DNA of 64,000 bases from Hemileia vastatrix (lineage: Eukaryota > Basidiomycota > Pucciniomycetes > Pucciniales > Zaghouaniaceae), in NCBI GenBank assembly GCA_030280995.1, contig JASXTE010000002.1:14088683-14152682 (forward strand). The letters run 5' to 3'. This document shows positions 32,118-44,510 of this stretch, one piece after another (the first letter of the stretch is position 1; each line of letters opens with the position of its first letter). A model generated the notes under the pieces. It was given only the letters and a program-made list of their open reading frames with translations, was not told the origin of the DNA and ran no database searches. Made by a program: the position numbers and the translations under genes.

Positions 32118-35100
32118 ATGTCAACTTCTTTTTGAGGAAGAGAAGTGGCTTCATTCACAATCAAAGGAAGAATAAGTTTTAGAGATTGAGTAAGATTTTT
32201 TAGATTTGGAGAGGTAGAAAGTTAGGATTCAAAGAGAGAATGAAAAAAAAATTAAAAATAATCAATCTCAATTGGAAAACACAAAAATTCAGTTACCAGC
32301 CAATGAATTAAAAATGATTTATGTCAATTTTTTTTTTGGAAATACCCTCCCCTGCTATTTAACATAACAGGGGGTGGGGATAACCATTTTTTTTCCAAGT
32401 AAGAAAAAAATTTATGACAAAAAATGGCAATACCCTCCCCTTTTTTATATTGAAGTAGGGCATGGATTGCCAAAATTTATGTTCATTGCATAAATTAGCA
32501 TGTAAACAAGTCTTACAAGATAATTTAAAAACCTAAATTAATGATGATTCAAGTAAAAATGTGAGTGGAAATTTTTGGTGACAATAGTCAAAGAAATTAA
32601 ACAAAAATGTATACATGAACCTCATGAGAAAAATAAATTTCTATATGATTACTCTTATATGACACATGGCCGATGGATCATTAATTTAGGTAAGTAGAGT
32701 ATCATATATGAATTGTAAAATTTTAATCTGTGAAATAAAAATAAAAGTTGACAACCTATATTACACCCCATACATTTACTGTCTATTTGATGTTTTTTGT
32801 TTTACCTCACCTTTTTCTCATACCATATCAATCCTATTGACCAGCTCCCTATTGGTTTGAAAAGTAAAGGAAAAGTGATTAAATTCTTCACAGAATTTAT
32901 TAAGTCTTTTTATATTTATTAAATTTACATCCTTCTTTTACCTTGTTTATATGGTGAATTTATTTTTGATAGATTTGAAATGAATATCCAAAGTGTGTGA
33001 ACTCTTGACAAGATTTCAAGACAGGTGGAGCTTTGTTCATTTGGTGATGAACTTGAGAAACTTTTTTAAGTAAAGAGTAGATGCACATTGAAATAAAATG
33101 AGTGGCATGATTTTAAGAATGAAACATATACTATCAGACATACCAAGAGAATAGCCTTTAACAAATCCTGGTCTAAACATGAAATAAATTAAAAGAAATT
33201 TAGAGAAAAGGCTCAACTTTAAAGGTCAATATCTCAGCAACCACTTAACTGAGTTCAAATCCATTTATAAGATATAAAAGATAGGCTTTAGAAGAATCTT
33301 TAGCTAAAAGAACATAATATTTGAATTAGCCTAACCATAATTTTGACTCTGATTTTCAAACTTGCACAAAAATTTGAAAATTGATGATGAAACTCCCAAC
33401 AAGATGGAGATATAATACTAGATAATAATCAGATAAGAGTTTCAGAAGCCTTATTCTCTAATTATGCAATATAAAAACATAACATAAATTATGTTATATT
33501 TAGAAAAAAGGCTAATTTATAAAGGCCAATATCTCTGCAACAAACAAAGCAAATTAAAATCCGTTTATGAGAAATGAAAGATAGGCTTCAGGAGAATCTT
33601 CAGTTAAAATATATGTGATTCAAATAAATATAAACCTAATTTGTTACATAAAAACATGAAATAAAAAAATTTAAATTGGGAAAAAAAGGCCCAACTTTAA
33701 CCATCAATATCTCAGCAGCAACTGAACCAAATTCAAATATGTTTGTAAAAGTGAGAGGTATTCTTCAGAAGAATCTTCAGTTAAAATGACATTAGATTTG
33801 AATAAACCTTACCCTAATTTAGAGTCTTATTTTAAAAATTTTACAAAAACTTGAAAAGTGGTAATGGAGATGAGAACAAGAGGAGTTTAATAAGTTCAAT
33901 TTAATCCAGATAAGAGTTATACATATGTCCAAGTATGAAATTTTCATATAAGGAATGAGATATCATACAAGAATGAAAAAAATGAGATGAAACTTACCTT
34001 GATTGAAAAGTAGGAAAATTAGTGTGAGACAGATTGATGTTGGAATTTGGGAGAAATTGAATATGGAGCAAGTGAAATGCATAAATAATGTGCAATGTAT
34101 GTGTTTTAATGACATGGAGCCAAAAAAAAGTGATATAGAGGAAAGGGCGGATAATGATTATGCCAAGGAGGGATGAAGAGTAGGGTGATGGAGCTAAAAA
34201 AGAAATTAAAGAGGGAGAGAAAAAAAAGGTTAATTTTACCATTGAAATTAAAAATAAACACTTAAAAAAAATTTAGATACAAAAAATAAAAATAAAATAT
34301 AATTAGAAATTAAAAAATCAAAAAAAGAATAAAATGACTTACCTGGAGAGTTGAGATGAGAAAATAAATGAACCCAAATTGTTTGAGGGATTTTGAAGGA
34401 GAAGAAGAAAAGGACATGAGGGATGAATGAAAAAATGAAACAGTGAAAAATTATGCAATTGCAGAAAATATGTGATTTCATGTTGAGCTAGTGAATGAAA
34501 ACAAATAAGACATCTAAAAAAAGATATTCAGCGTAAACTCAAAATAAAAATGCATATTCAAAAAACAAAAACACCAAGCCAAGTCAATAAAACACAGAAG
34601 TTGATCATTTGGAGAGTATGAAAAAAAATTAAAAGGGTTGTGTTTCAAAATGTTGAAGGGTGGTTAGTATAATGAAAGAGAGTATGCTGGCAGAAAGAAT
34701 GTTTTGTGATTCAAGGGAGGGGAGATCTGGTGCAGGTCTAGGATCCTCTTCTTCATAAAGATCACTGAAAAGACATATAAGCTAAAGTGTCTTCCAACCC
34801 AGAGTCAGAGTCAGAGTCAGCAGCTCAAACTAAAGTGATAGTACTCATAGCTGTGTGAAGGTGCTTCGTAGTAGAGAGGCGCTTCATTATTGTTGGTAGA
34901 AAAGTTTTCTGGTAGAAGGCTTAGGTGATGAGTGGGAAGTGGGAATTTCCTACCAAATGAGCAGATGGGGTGTGTAGATAGAAAAAATTTTTATGTGTAT
35001 GCAACAAGAATTAAGTATCATAGAGTGAAGAGACACATAAAGATGAGACAAAATGTTATGTGTTTGCCACCAAAATTAAGTATCATAGAGTGATGAGATA

Positions 35101-35344
35101 AATAAGGATGGCATCTGCAATTATATGTAATGTGACCTGCTTACCAATCAATCATGGATGTTATGAGTTTGGAATCAGGAATTAGGAACGGAGGTTAAGG
35201 TATAAGAGGCAGGATAATGCATTATCATGGATTCCTTATCCACCAGCCCTGGGGAATGTGGATAAGAATCTTCTGCAATTAGTAATTTCTGATCTCAGGA
35301 AAAAAAATTCTGATTCCTGATTGTGGATCCCTGAAAATTTATAC
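32118..35344. other. AT-rich region with a triplicated segment
   Basis: No convincing gene on either strand. It contains the three-copy repeat at 33206-33788, a C-rich/G-rich inverted pair at about 32345-32395, a short AGAGTC tandem near 34800 and a 65-bp direct repeat at about 34991-35111. The right end may include the 3' LTR of copia-B, whose boundaries I could not define. Confidence 0.5.
33206..33788 (+). repeat. Three dispersed copies of a segment of about 105 bp
   Basis: Copies at about 33206-33310, 33506-33609 and 33684-33788 share the order GGTCAATATCTCAGCAAC, TTCAAATCCGTTTAT, AGATAGGCTTCAGAAGAAT, CTTCAGTTAAAAT with substitutions. The spacers differ in length, so this is not a simple tandem array. 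Confidence 0.75.
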
Positions 35345-35882
35345 CCCATATTACATAAGTCCAAGTTTTGAACAGCTTTGATCATGGCATTGTTTATTTA
35401 GTATTTTTAGTCATGAGATTTGCTTTTTGCTCTGTAGTGGAGACCCATTAAATAGTGGCTTTTCTTTTGTGTAATTTTTCATTGATGAAATATAATTCCC
35501 TATTGCTGTGCCTTGTTCTCTTGTTTTACGCTTCATCTGTTGAGACCTTAACTCAGGATTGATTGTCACATTGGATTCAAAAATTTCCCTTGTGGCCTAC
35601 TAGTTCACTTAGTATATTTTGGATTTATATACCCATTCTAGTAGTTGCTCCTAATTCCATGTATTCAGCATGGCACATAGATGATGCTACTGATGGAATC
35701 CTTTTGATGACCAGAAGATGAGGCTTTTGTTAAGGGTAATGATCATTTCACCTGTAGACTTAGAGAGCTCCCTGCCCCAGTTAGCATCTGAGTAGACTGT
35801 GAGAAGGGAGTCACATTGTCTCTTAGGGAAAAGGGTGAGTTTCTTGTTTTTGGTATAATTCAGGTAGCCTAGTAGATACCTA
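35345..35882 (-). pseudogene. copia-B RNase H and C-terminus
   Basis: Continues from the RT segment right of the 795-bp insertion. LLGYLNYTKNKKLTLFP and VYSDANWGRELSKSTG (about 35850-35750) are the RNase H start, with IFWSSKGFHQ after it. Later residues (about 35560-35350) are decayed but end in a copia-like tail, SCSKLGLM, before a stop. Confidence 0.75.
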
Positions 35883-36677
35883 CACTACAGCACATTTTCA
35901 TTTTGCCATAGAGTGCAACAATTACACAGCAGTTGTGCAACAGGTATCAAAACAATAAATATTTTTTTCTCCTTGGGGTGCAACAGTCGCGCAACAATTA
36001 CAAAACAGTTAGGTAACAACTATTTTTAGCAATTAAAGGTCTTAAATGTGTCTTAAGTGCAAAAAAATAATTGTTTAGTAACTGATGCATAATTTTTCAC
36101 TATGCACCAAGTAAGATATCCCTTATGGGGATATCCAGCATAAGTTGGGGATACTTTAGGGAGGGACATAAGGATAGAAAAATATGTGCATGAAAAATAT
36201 TTATAAGAATAAATGTGCAAAAAAAATTATGTGAGAAAAATAAGTGTAAGAAAAATATTTTGCAATCATCGGAAATTTTTTATTTTATTATATTTATTCC
36301 AAAAAATTCATTTTTTATCTCATTTTTTTATTTTTTTCTGTTTTTTCACAATTTTCTTTTGAAAAAAAATTATCATGGTGGCAAATGATTTTTTACTCTT
36401 ACCTTTCTTGCACTTATTTTTCTTGCACTTACTTTTCTTACATTTATTATTCTGACCTTATGTCCCTCTGTAAAATATCCCTAACTTGCGCTGGATATCC
36501 CCATCAGGGATATCTTACTTGGTGTGTAGTGATATGAAACGATTGTTTTTTGCACTTAAGAGCCACTTAAGAGCTTTGACTTAGGACCTTTAAGTTCTAA
36601 AAACAATTTTTACATATTTTTTGCGTAATTGTTGCACCCTTGTTGTGCCCCAAGACAAAAAAACATTTGTTGCAGTG
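35883..36677. mobile_element. 795-bp CACTA-like non-autonomous element
   Basis: Terminal inverted repeats begin CACTACAGCACAT on the left and, on the opposite strand, CACTGCAACAAATG on the right. The arms share GGGGTGCAACA/GGGGCACAACA, GTGCAACAATTAC, TAAAGGTCYTAA and CTTAAGTGCAAAAAA further in, for about 200 bp each. Flanked by the 3-bp duplication CTA (35880-35882 and 36678-36680). It interrupts copia-B between RT and RNase H. A second pair of inverted repeats fills its centre (36098-36531). Confidence 0.8.
36098..36531. mobile_element. 434-bp inner element with long inverted repeats
   Basis: Inverted repeats of about 75 bp: left CACTATGCACCAAGTAAG, right (reverse strand) CACTACACACCAAGTAAG, both running through GATATCC, GGGGATATCCAGC and GAGGGACATAAGG. 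No matching 3-bp duplication flanks it (TTT versus ATA), so it may be a nested insertion with a mutated duplication or the native core of the 795-bp element. Confidence 0.65.
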
Positions 36678-36984
36678 CTAAGGGCTCTCCAGTGATCATG
36701 GCTTGGTTGTTTGGAATGTCTGGCTAGTAGGCGAACTGTGAAACTGAGATCAGGCGGGGTGGCATTAGCAACATAAGTTAGTGAGCCTACTATTAAAAGA
36801 TACTCATTTTGGTTTAATGGGGTCAGCATTGTCTTCAGGAGTATTCAAATTAATATTTGTTGGTAGTGGTTGGTGATGAGGTAGCATGGATGGATGATGT
36901 TGTATTAGAATTTTTTTTATAATTTCAGGTTGAATTAGTTAGAATCCCTGAGAATTGCATTCAAATTTGATTCCCACTATTTTT
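36590..36984 (-). pseudogene. copia-B RT, C-terminal segment
   Basis: Minus-strand segment with KFECNSQGF-type sequence next to the copia-A insertion (about 36975), then YLLIVGSLTYVANATPPDLS, a canonical copia landmark, then LLARHSKQPSHDHWRAL, where the 795-bp element cuts in. Confidence 0.8.
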
Positions 36985-36989
36985 TCTAG

Positions 36990-37118
36990 TAATATAAATA
37001 GGTAGACATAGACTTAGAAATATTATGTGTTATGTACATAGAGAAGTATATAAACCTATGGTACTTCATTGTCTTAATTCTGGTTCACTCTGGAGACAGC
37101 ACTGACATTGCTATCATA
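36990..37118 (+). repeat. copia-A 5' LTR
   Basis: Aligns without gaps to the 3' LTR. Shared core GTACATAGAGAAGTATATA, ends GCTATCATA. Confidence 0.9.
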
Positions 37119-37129
37119 GGTTATGGGCC
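37119..37129 (+). other. copia-A primer site, half-tRNA type
   Basis: GGTTATGGGCC follows the LTR directly. It matches the anticodon-arm primer site of Drosophila copia, which is primed by a cut initiator tRNA-Met, rather than a tRNA 3' end. The same GGTTATGGGC core is at 50968-50958 (-) and 51619-51628. Confidence 0.8.
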
Positions 37130-37479
37130 GACTCTGAACAACTGAAGTTCTTTTAATATTCTCTCAGAAGCAAGGGTGAATCCTGGGTTTGTCCCATGTT
37201 AAACATGCCTGAAGTGGTGTGCACTAATCATTGGCATTCACAATTCAAATATTTTTTTTCACTCAACTAATTCTTGATGCATACTCCCTTTCATCATGGT
37301 GTGGTCAATTAAACCCATACACAGAAGTTTTTTTCTCAAAATCCACTAAAATTTAATTCATCCCAGCATTCAACATCAACAATCCTAACATATTTAAATC
37401 CAAACCAATACTACAATGTGAAATCCAAAATTTGAATCTTCCTCCTCACCTCTCTAACACCTGTAACCCAAGGCTCACA

Positions 37480-38738
37480 ACACATGGTCAATGGAAATCA
37501 AAATATTTCTTGCATACCACATCATCTGTCTCATCCTCTAGTAGAGACACTTCCTGAACTTTCTCTCCAGCCGACTCTACCCCAGACTCACCTTTCAAAA
37601 ATTCTTCTTCCTCTGATTTCTCCCCAAATGATAACTCCCCTACTCCTTCTGCTGCTTGTTCTCCTCCACTTCAAACTATTCCTGAAACATCCAAGTTGGT
37701 ACCCTTAACATAGTCCAAGGGAAAGGACTGTGCTTAAATTATTGGGGAAACTATTTCCAAAACAAAACATATGGCCAAATTGAAAGTCAGTGGTTCAAAT
37801 TGGCATGTCTGGGTAAAAAACCTGAACCTTTTTTAAATTGAAAAATAAGGACTACAAAATAAGCTACTGAATAAATTGATCTAAATACTCCTATTTCACA
37901 ATTCCAAGATGAAATGAGCTGGAATAAACTCTACTACACCCTAGACAAGGAATTCCAATTTTTTATTGATTTTGGCACATCATTTAAAAAGGCTTTTACT
38001 ATCTTTAGTAAAAATTTTGATAAAGCATCCTACATTGCTTGCATGTCCCTTTTCAACAACCTTCTGAAAGTCAAAACTCTTCCTTGCAAAATTTTATGAC
38101 ACATGGAAAAAAGTCAAATGAATCTTAGAAGCAATAAAATGTTCAAGTTTTTCCTTTGGATTTGATGAGATGGCTTCCATGTTCATACAACCACTCCTGC
38201 CAGCATCTGCTAGTAATCTTTACCTGGATGTAAATCAACATTTTGAAATTCAAAAGGATATATTTCAACCTTCCTTTGAAAAATGATGGATTTCCTGCAA
38301 AACTCATACTTGAATTTATTCTCCAATGCTTTATCTGCTTTTCAAATCATGTTGACTGCCCTGACTACAACTATAACTCCTTTGGACAAAGACATCTCAA
38401 TTCTAGAATTCTGAAAAGGTAAACTGGATAGCTAATGCACTACATACAGCAAATACAACACTTCATGAGAATTTTTTTGTTCAACCAAATATTTCTGGAG
38501 AACATGTCCATACAATGGAAATGGATCTGCCTTTAATGTGGAAGTATGGGGGCAGATGGAAGCACATCTTCAACAAGTACAAAACTCTTTCAGTCAAACT
38601 TTTCAATCTTTAACTAACAAGAGAGGAAAAAAACCTTCAAATTTATCTAAAGTACGATTTAATGAAAATGAATTTTTAGCTCTCAATGTGCTTACCTCTG
38701 CACTTAATGAGCTTGACTTGGAAGTAATTATTGGCTAG
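37480..38738 (+). pseudogene. copia-A gag remnant
   Basis: Short open stretches in changing frames occupy the gag position between primer site and protease. The last one (38538-38738) is a Lys-rich segment ending LNELDLEVIIG just before the protease. Assignment is by position, because no zinc knuckle is readable. Confidence 0.5.
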
Positions 38739-38749
38739 CAGAGATTGAG

Positions 38750-39100
38750 AGTGATAGTGTGAAAGGAGTATTTGAAACTGGGGCAACATATCATGTAACC
38801 AGTGACATACATCTTCTATATGACTTTAAATTACTTCCTACTCCAATATCAGTGAAAAAAGTGACTGACTCCATGGCTGCTTTTATTATGTGCTATGGTA
38901 ACATTCTGGTTAAAGTCACCAACAAAGAGCTGATCACAATCAAAGGTGTTTTTTACTGTGACAAGGCAAAATCAACTCTTTTATCACCTTTTGACCTCCT
39001 ACAAAACAGTGTATGTCTGCATTTTAATGATTTTCATGATTATGTTATTTCAAAAAATAATAAAACTTTATTTGTTGCTTTTATTTCTCCTTCTTAGTGC
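38750..39100 (+). pseudogene. copia-A protease
   Basis: FETGATYHVTSDIHLLYDF is a copia protease active site with Glu in place of the catalytic Asp of DTGAT/S. Following strands include ITIKGVFYC and STLLSPFDLL, typical of the family. The active-site change means this copy would be inactive. Confidence 0.75.
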
Positions 39101-39249
39101 AGATGGACTGTTGATATGGTGTATCCTTTTAGTCTAGAAACTAGTTCTTTTGAAATAAATTATTTTAGCTCTTATCATCAGCTTCCTTTCCAGTGCCTTT
39201 TGTATCTACTCCACCCTCAAATATACCATATCCTAAGGCAGTTCCAAAT

Positions 39250-40015
39250 TCAATCATGGATTGGAAGTGACACCTAGGTCATACAAGCACACAAATCCTA
39301 CATCAAATTGTGAAGATGAGTCTTTGTGAAGAAGCACCCGATTATGTCTCTTTGTGTAAATTACACTGTGATGTGTGTGAAGTTTCAAAAAGCAAATGAG
39401 AAAACACCTTTAGATCAGCAAAATGTGAACATGGACTAATGGAGTTGGTTATGTCTGACCTGGTAGGATCTATGGTTGATATAACTGATCAGGGCAAGAT
39501 TTATGTAGCTATTTTTAGAGAGTCTTTCTCCACATATGACAAGGTTTTTATCCTATAAAAGTAATTTGATGTTTTTAAAGCCTTCATTAATTTCAAAAAC
39601 CATCTAGAAAATTTTATCAACAAGTGCATGAAAATTCTTTGTACAGACAATGGCAAAGAGTATATAAACAAATAATTTTTTGATTTTCTGTCAGCAAACA
39701 GAATTTATCATTAAAATTTAATGACATACCACCACAAACAGAATGGAATAACTGAGAGATTCAATGAGAAAATTGGTGAAATTTCAAGAAAAATCCTACT
39801 TGCTACTAATCTACCTGCTACCTTCTGGCCACTGGCCTATTGTTGGGAATTGTATGTCCATAATAGAATTTCTAATGTGTGGGTTACTGACTCAAAACCT
39901 TATCAGCTTACCTTTAATATAGTATCGAATTTAATGCCAATAAATTTATTGGTCAGTGGGCATATGCTCATATACAGTCTGAAAAACAAAACATTATGGA
40001 ACCATGTGCTATGAG
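39250..40015 (+). pseudogene. copia-A integrase
   Basis: HLGHTST-type sequence and CDVCEVSKSK form the HHCC domain (about 39275-39400). The catalytic triad is visible as SDLVG (about 39455), CTDNGKEY (about 39645) and GITERFNEK (about 39745), followed by LPATFWPLAYC. Stops and frame changes throughout. Confidence 0.82.
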
Positions 40016-40189
40016 ATGTAATTTTTTTTGTTTTTCTAGATGGTGAAAAAGGGTGGATATTCTGGAACCCAGATACTAACATTTTTTTCCAATTAAATAT
40101 GGCTAATTTTATCCCTTATAGTGTGGAAACACCTCCTATTTCTCTCACTAATCTTTACCCAGACCCTTTGAATAAAGTTAAAAAATAAA

Positions 40190-41227
40190 TTTAAAGGAGA
40201 ACTATCCTTCATTATGAACTCATTACATTTTGGAAACTTCACCGCTGAAGAGACAATTGCTGCACAAGATTCATTGGTAGAGTTCATTAGCAATAATGCT
40301 ATTGATTTTTCTGAAAAAATACCATGTACCTTTAAACAAGCTATGACTCAAAGGGATGAGGAGGCATGGAAAAAAGCATGCTTTAGTGAACTTAAAAATT
40401 TGAATGATATGCAGGTCTGGGACGTTGTTCCTCTTACAGAAGGATAAATTGTTACTGGTTCCAGATGGGTTTTTGCTCTTAAAAGGAATGAATTAGGCAA
40501 AATCTTCAAACACAAGGAAAGATATGTTGCGCAGGGTTTTAAATAGGTAAAAGGTGTTGATATTGATGCAAAATTTGCTCCCAATTCCACTTTTACATCA
40601 CTTTGTCTCCTTCTTACCCTGGCATAAACATAGAGCTGTCCTGTAAAGATGTTTGATGTTACAGTGGCATATCTCCACGGCAACTTGAATGAAGAAATAT
40701 ATGTCAAAAAACCAGAAGGTTTTAAAACTGATAAACCATCTCATGTGTGAGAACTAAAAAAGGCCCTATATGGCACCAAACAAGCCACAAAATGTTGGTG
40801 GAAACTTCTAAGCTTTTTGCTATTGCAAATTGGTTACAAATCCAGTAATCAAGACACTAGCATCTATGTTCTTATTAAACAAGGATCAAAAGCTATGCTG
40901 TGGATTCATGTAAATGATGGGGTGGTAATGGGTAGTAGTAAGGAAGTGTTGGAAGAATTGGGAAAGGATATTTGAAAGTATTTGAAGGTTAAATGGTCTA
41001 ATAGTATCTCTTAAATAGTAGGTTTGGAAGTATCTAGATGCAAAAAAGGTTTTAAAATACACCAGCCAGCTCTTTTCAATAAAATCCTCAATGACCATAA
41101 AATGGCACACCTGACTTCAAACACACCTCTCCCCACTGTCCTAGTGTTAACCTCACTAAAAGAAAAAACAAACATTCCAATCGACTCAACAAAGTTTCTT
41201 TCAATCATTGGTTCATTTTCCTATCTT
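40190..41227 (+). pseudogene. copia-A reverse transcriptase, upstream part
   Basis: Begins with FKQAMTQRDEEAWKKACFSE and LNDMQVWDVVP (about 40330-40435). It continues through GSRWVFALKRNELGKIFKHK, a DVTVAYLHGNLNEEIYVKKPEGF block (about 40650), LKKALYGTKQATKCWW and the catalytic region WIHVNDGVVMG, where Asn replaces the first Asp of the YVDD box. It ends at SIIGSFSYL, interrupted after SYL by the 4.5-kb element. Confidence 0.85.
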
Positions 41228-41945
41228 CACCACCCAATATGGGGGGTGGACTTGCTAGATATTCTACAACCATGAACCTAAACTCATATCTAATTGAGCA
41301 CACATTGAGGTAGTGATAAAATAATAAGGAATAAAGTGTGAAAATAAATTGAACTCTTGATGAAGATAGCTTGATTATTTATTGAAGTACATGTGAACAT
41401 TTTTTGAAACAATTTTCAAGCATTAAAAACACAATTTTGCTATGGTATGTTGAAATCAGCCCTTCCCACAGCTAAGCCAGTCTGGAAATCTACAAAAATT
41501 TTAAAATAATTTTATACTTTGTGTCAAGTAAAACTAGACACACCCCAATTTAAATTGAAATAAAAATTATCTTAAATGCTCAAATAATCTTACTTAATTG
41601 TTAATATATGGTAAAATTATAAGGCAACATAGTAAATCATTCAAGAAAATTTTTTTGGGAATCAATATTGTCTATTAAATTTCCTAAGAAATAATTTTAC
41701 ACGAAAATTGAATTCTAATTATTCAAAATGATTTTACTAAACATTATTAATATAAAAAATATCTGAAAAATGTAAAAAACTTATAAAAATGAACAAAACA
41801 ATACTTTGGTGATAAAATTAAGCTCCAATAAAAATATCTATTCTATTTTCAATTCAGTAAATAAAAAATATATGGATGTAATAGTATTTTTTACAATATA
41901 TTAACCGTTAATCTTCAAAATATGAAAAAAGAAAGACATAAAATA

Positions 41946-42142
41946 GGGGGTATCAAAGTTAGAAATTTGTAATTATTTAAAAGGTATTTCACAACACAAA
42001 AAGAAGTCCAAAAACTTGACATTACTTCTCAGTAAAAAAGTGTTTGGGGGTACAATATGGCATATTTTGAAAAATAATCATAGTTGATTTGGTGGAAAAA
42101 AGAGGTATTATGAAATGGAAGATTTCTAACTTTGACACCCCC
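41946..42142. mobile_element. 197-bp TA-target MITE
   Basis: Inverted termini GGGGGTATCAAAGTTAGAAA and, reverse strand, GGGGGTGTCAAAGTTAGAAA, flanked by TA on both sides (41944-41945, 42143-42144). TA target and short size suggest a Tc1/mariner-type MITE. Confidence 0.75.
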
Positions 42143-44157
42143 TAATGAAATTTTATTGGAATGAATAGTATTAAAATGGTTTATTTGATTTCTATTTTTT
42201 TGAATTGATTACATTCCTATTCACATGCTATATAATATATTTCTCATCTTTTATTATTATTTTATTTTTTAGAACACTATTACTTACCTCTACATCCCTA
42301 CCTTCTCTCTTGCACAAATAATTATATATAATATTATTCCCTTGTTAATAATTTCTTTTCTTTTATCTCAAAACAATTTTTTCCATGATTTTAAACTCTT
42401 TTTTCTGCTTTCAAACGCTCTCTGACTTTTTAAAAGAATCCCTACCCCTTTCCACTTCTTTCTATCCCAATTTATCACTTACCCAGACCTTTGTGCCAGT
42501 TATAGCTCATAGAAGCCAAGAGTTTTTTTTGAGAAGAAAATGAAAAGTGATTGATGAGAGGTTAAGTGTAGCAAAAGGAAAAGGGTGATGATAAAAATTG
42601 GAGATATGGGTTGAAAAAAAGGCGTAGAAAGGGAAATAAAAGGGGTTTGAAGAGGCCATAAATATAATTGAGGATAGAGAAAGGGAACAGATTGGGTTTA
42701 ATTTTTGATTGAAGGGTATTGGAAGGAGTGGGGAGCTATTTTATGGGACAAGAAACTGGTTAAGATTTGTGGGTTAGGGAGTGAAAGAAAAAGGAGGAGA
42801 GAATAGAAAAGGTGAAAGGAAGGTAGAAAAAAATTTGTTGAGAAAATATGATCACATATAAAGGTGCTAATAAGAGTTAGAAAATTAGAAAAAGTGGTTG
42901 AGAAAAATTGAAATAAGAGTTTTTAAAAATAAGAAAGTGGATGCTATTGTATTACCAAACATCAGAATTCACCTTCATATTATATTTTTTACTACGTAAA
43001 CAGCTTTATTTCAATCATATAAATACTGAGTAATGGTCTTAAACTCTTCACCCTGTTATAATAATGTGGAGACCTCCATTTTATATTAACCTGAAATTAA
43101 ATTCTAGTTTAAGGCTTTGTATAGATCTTTAGTAATTCAAGATACATAAATTTTCACTACTTATATCAATAATAAGATTGAAAAAAATCAAAAGTAATGA
43201 AATATTGAAGTTAATCAATAAATAGTAAAACATTCCTTCTTTCCAATGATTTCTTTTTAATGAGGATAATAATTATTAATGTCTTTGAAAAATCAGTCAA
43301 ATTTTATTATCTATAAAATATTTTGAGAAAAAAAACCTACAATAAAACACAAAAATCTCAAAGATATTAAGTAACAATTAGAAGAAGGCATTTTCATTAA
43401 ATAAAATCTATAAATAAATATTATTTCACAATTTTAAACATGAGTTTTTTGATGAAGTAACTGAATTTTAATATCATATAGTGTACTGATTGTCAGCTAC
43501 AGATGTTGTTCCTAGTCTCCATTCAATTCCACTTAAGCTTTCATACAAGAGCTTTATACATGTTTTAATTTTTGAAATAAACTTTTAATTTTTATATAAC
43601 TATCTAAAAAATTAATTCAATTTATTTTCAATAAATTCAATTATATTTTTTAAATTTTTTTCCTTCAATTTCCTAAGTAATTTTTTAAAAAAAAACATTT
43701 AGTTAATAGAATCATTTCTTTATATATTTTTTAATATCTGATCACAAGGTTAATCTCGGTCTTGATAGAACTCTTACTGAACTTTCAATGCAAATCTCAT
43801 CCTGAGAATTCTTCAAATTAACTTAAACATTAAACATATTTAATCTTTTTAAATTTTCTCAAAAATTTTTAAAAATGAATAAACTGGTATATAATTAAAA
43901 TGATAAGCTTTAAATTTAGGTACAAAGGTATCTTGGAATATAGAGACCTATTAAACTCATTTGTGTTCATTTTTTTTAAATGAGAGCTATAAGAGCCCTC
44001 TTCATGAAGAAGTATTCTATTTACCCCTATATATGTTGATAAACAGAATATCAGGCTTCAAGGTCTGTCCATAGTTTATATTTGAATGCATTGGTATATC
44101 TATATTCTTTCAACTACACTGAAAAAACCTAGCTCATGAAAAAATGTAAAACCATTG

Positions 44158-44510
44158 ATCAGAGTTCACAACCCAATTTAATGCATGTGACCACTGATCT
44201 ACAGCTTTACATCAGAGTTCACCAACCAATTTTATGCATGTGTACTCTGATCTACAGCTGTACATCAGAGTACCACATGAGTTTTTATGCATGTGTACCC
44301 TGATCTACGGCCATACATCAGAGTACCACATCAAATTTTTTGCATGTGAACTCTGATCTATGGCTGTACATCAAACTTCACCACCCATTTTTATCCATGT
44401 GGATTCTGATCTACAGACATACATCAGAGTACCACATCCAATTTTTTGCCTGTGAACTCTGATCTAGGTCCATACATCAGAGTTCACCAGCCAATTTAAC
44501 CAAATTAATG
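44158..44510. repeat. 53-bp tandem array with inverted arms
   Basis: Units begin at 44158, 44211, 44264, 44317, 44370, 44423 and 44476, a constant 53-bp period over about 6.5 copies. Each unit holds ATCAGAGTTCAC (or a variant) and, about 20 bp later, GTGTACTCTGAT, so each can form a 10-12-bp stem with ATGCAT in the loop. Confidence 0.88.

Noticed and set aside
33994..34481. Minus-strand frames rich in Ser, Phe and Leu
   Set aside because: Low-complexity AT-rich DNA, no homology recognised, no supporting splice or start context.
44158..44510. CRISPR-like array
   Set aside because: Units are contiguous with no unique spacers, the genome is eukaryotic, and no cas genes are present. Treated as a tandem repeat in a transposon.
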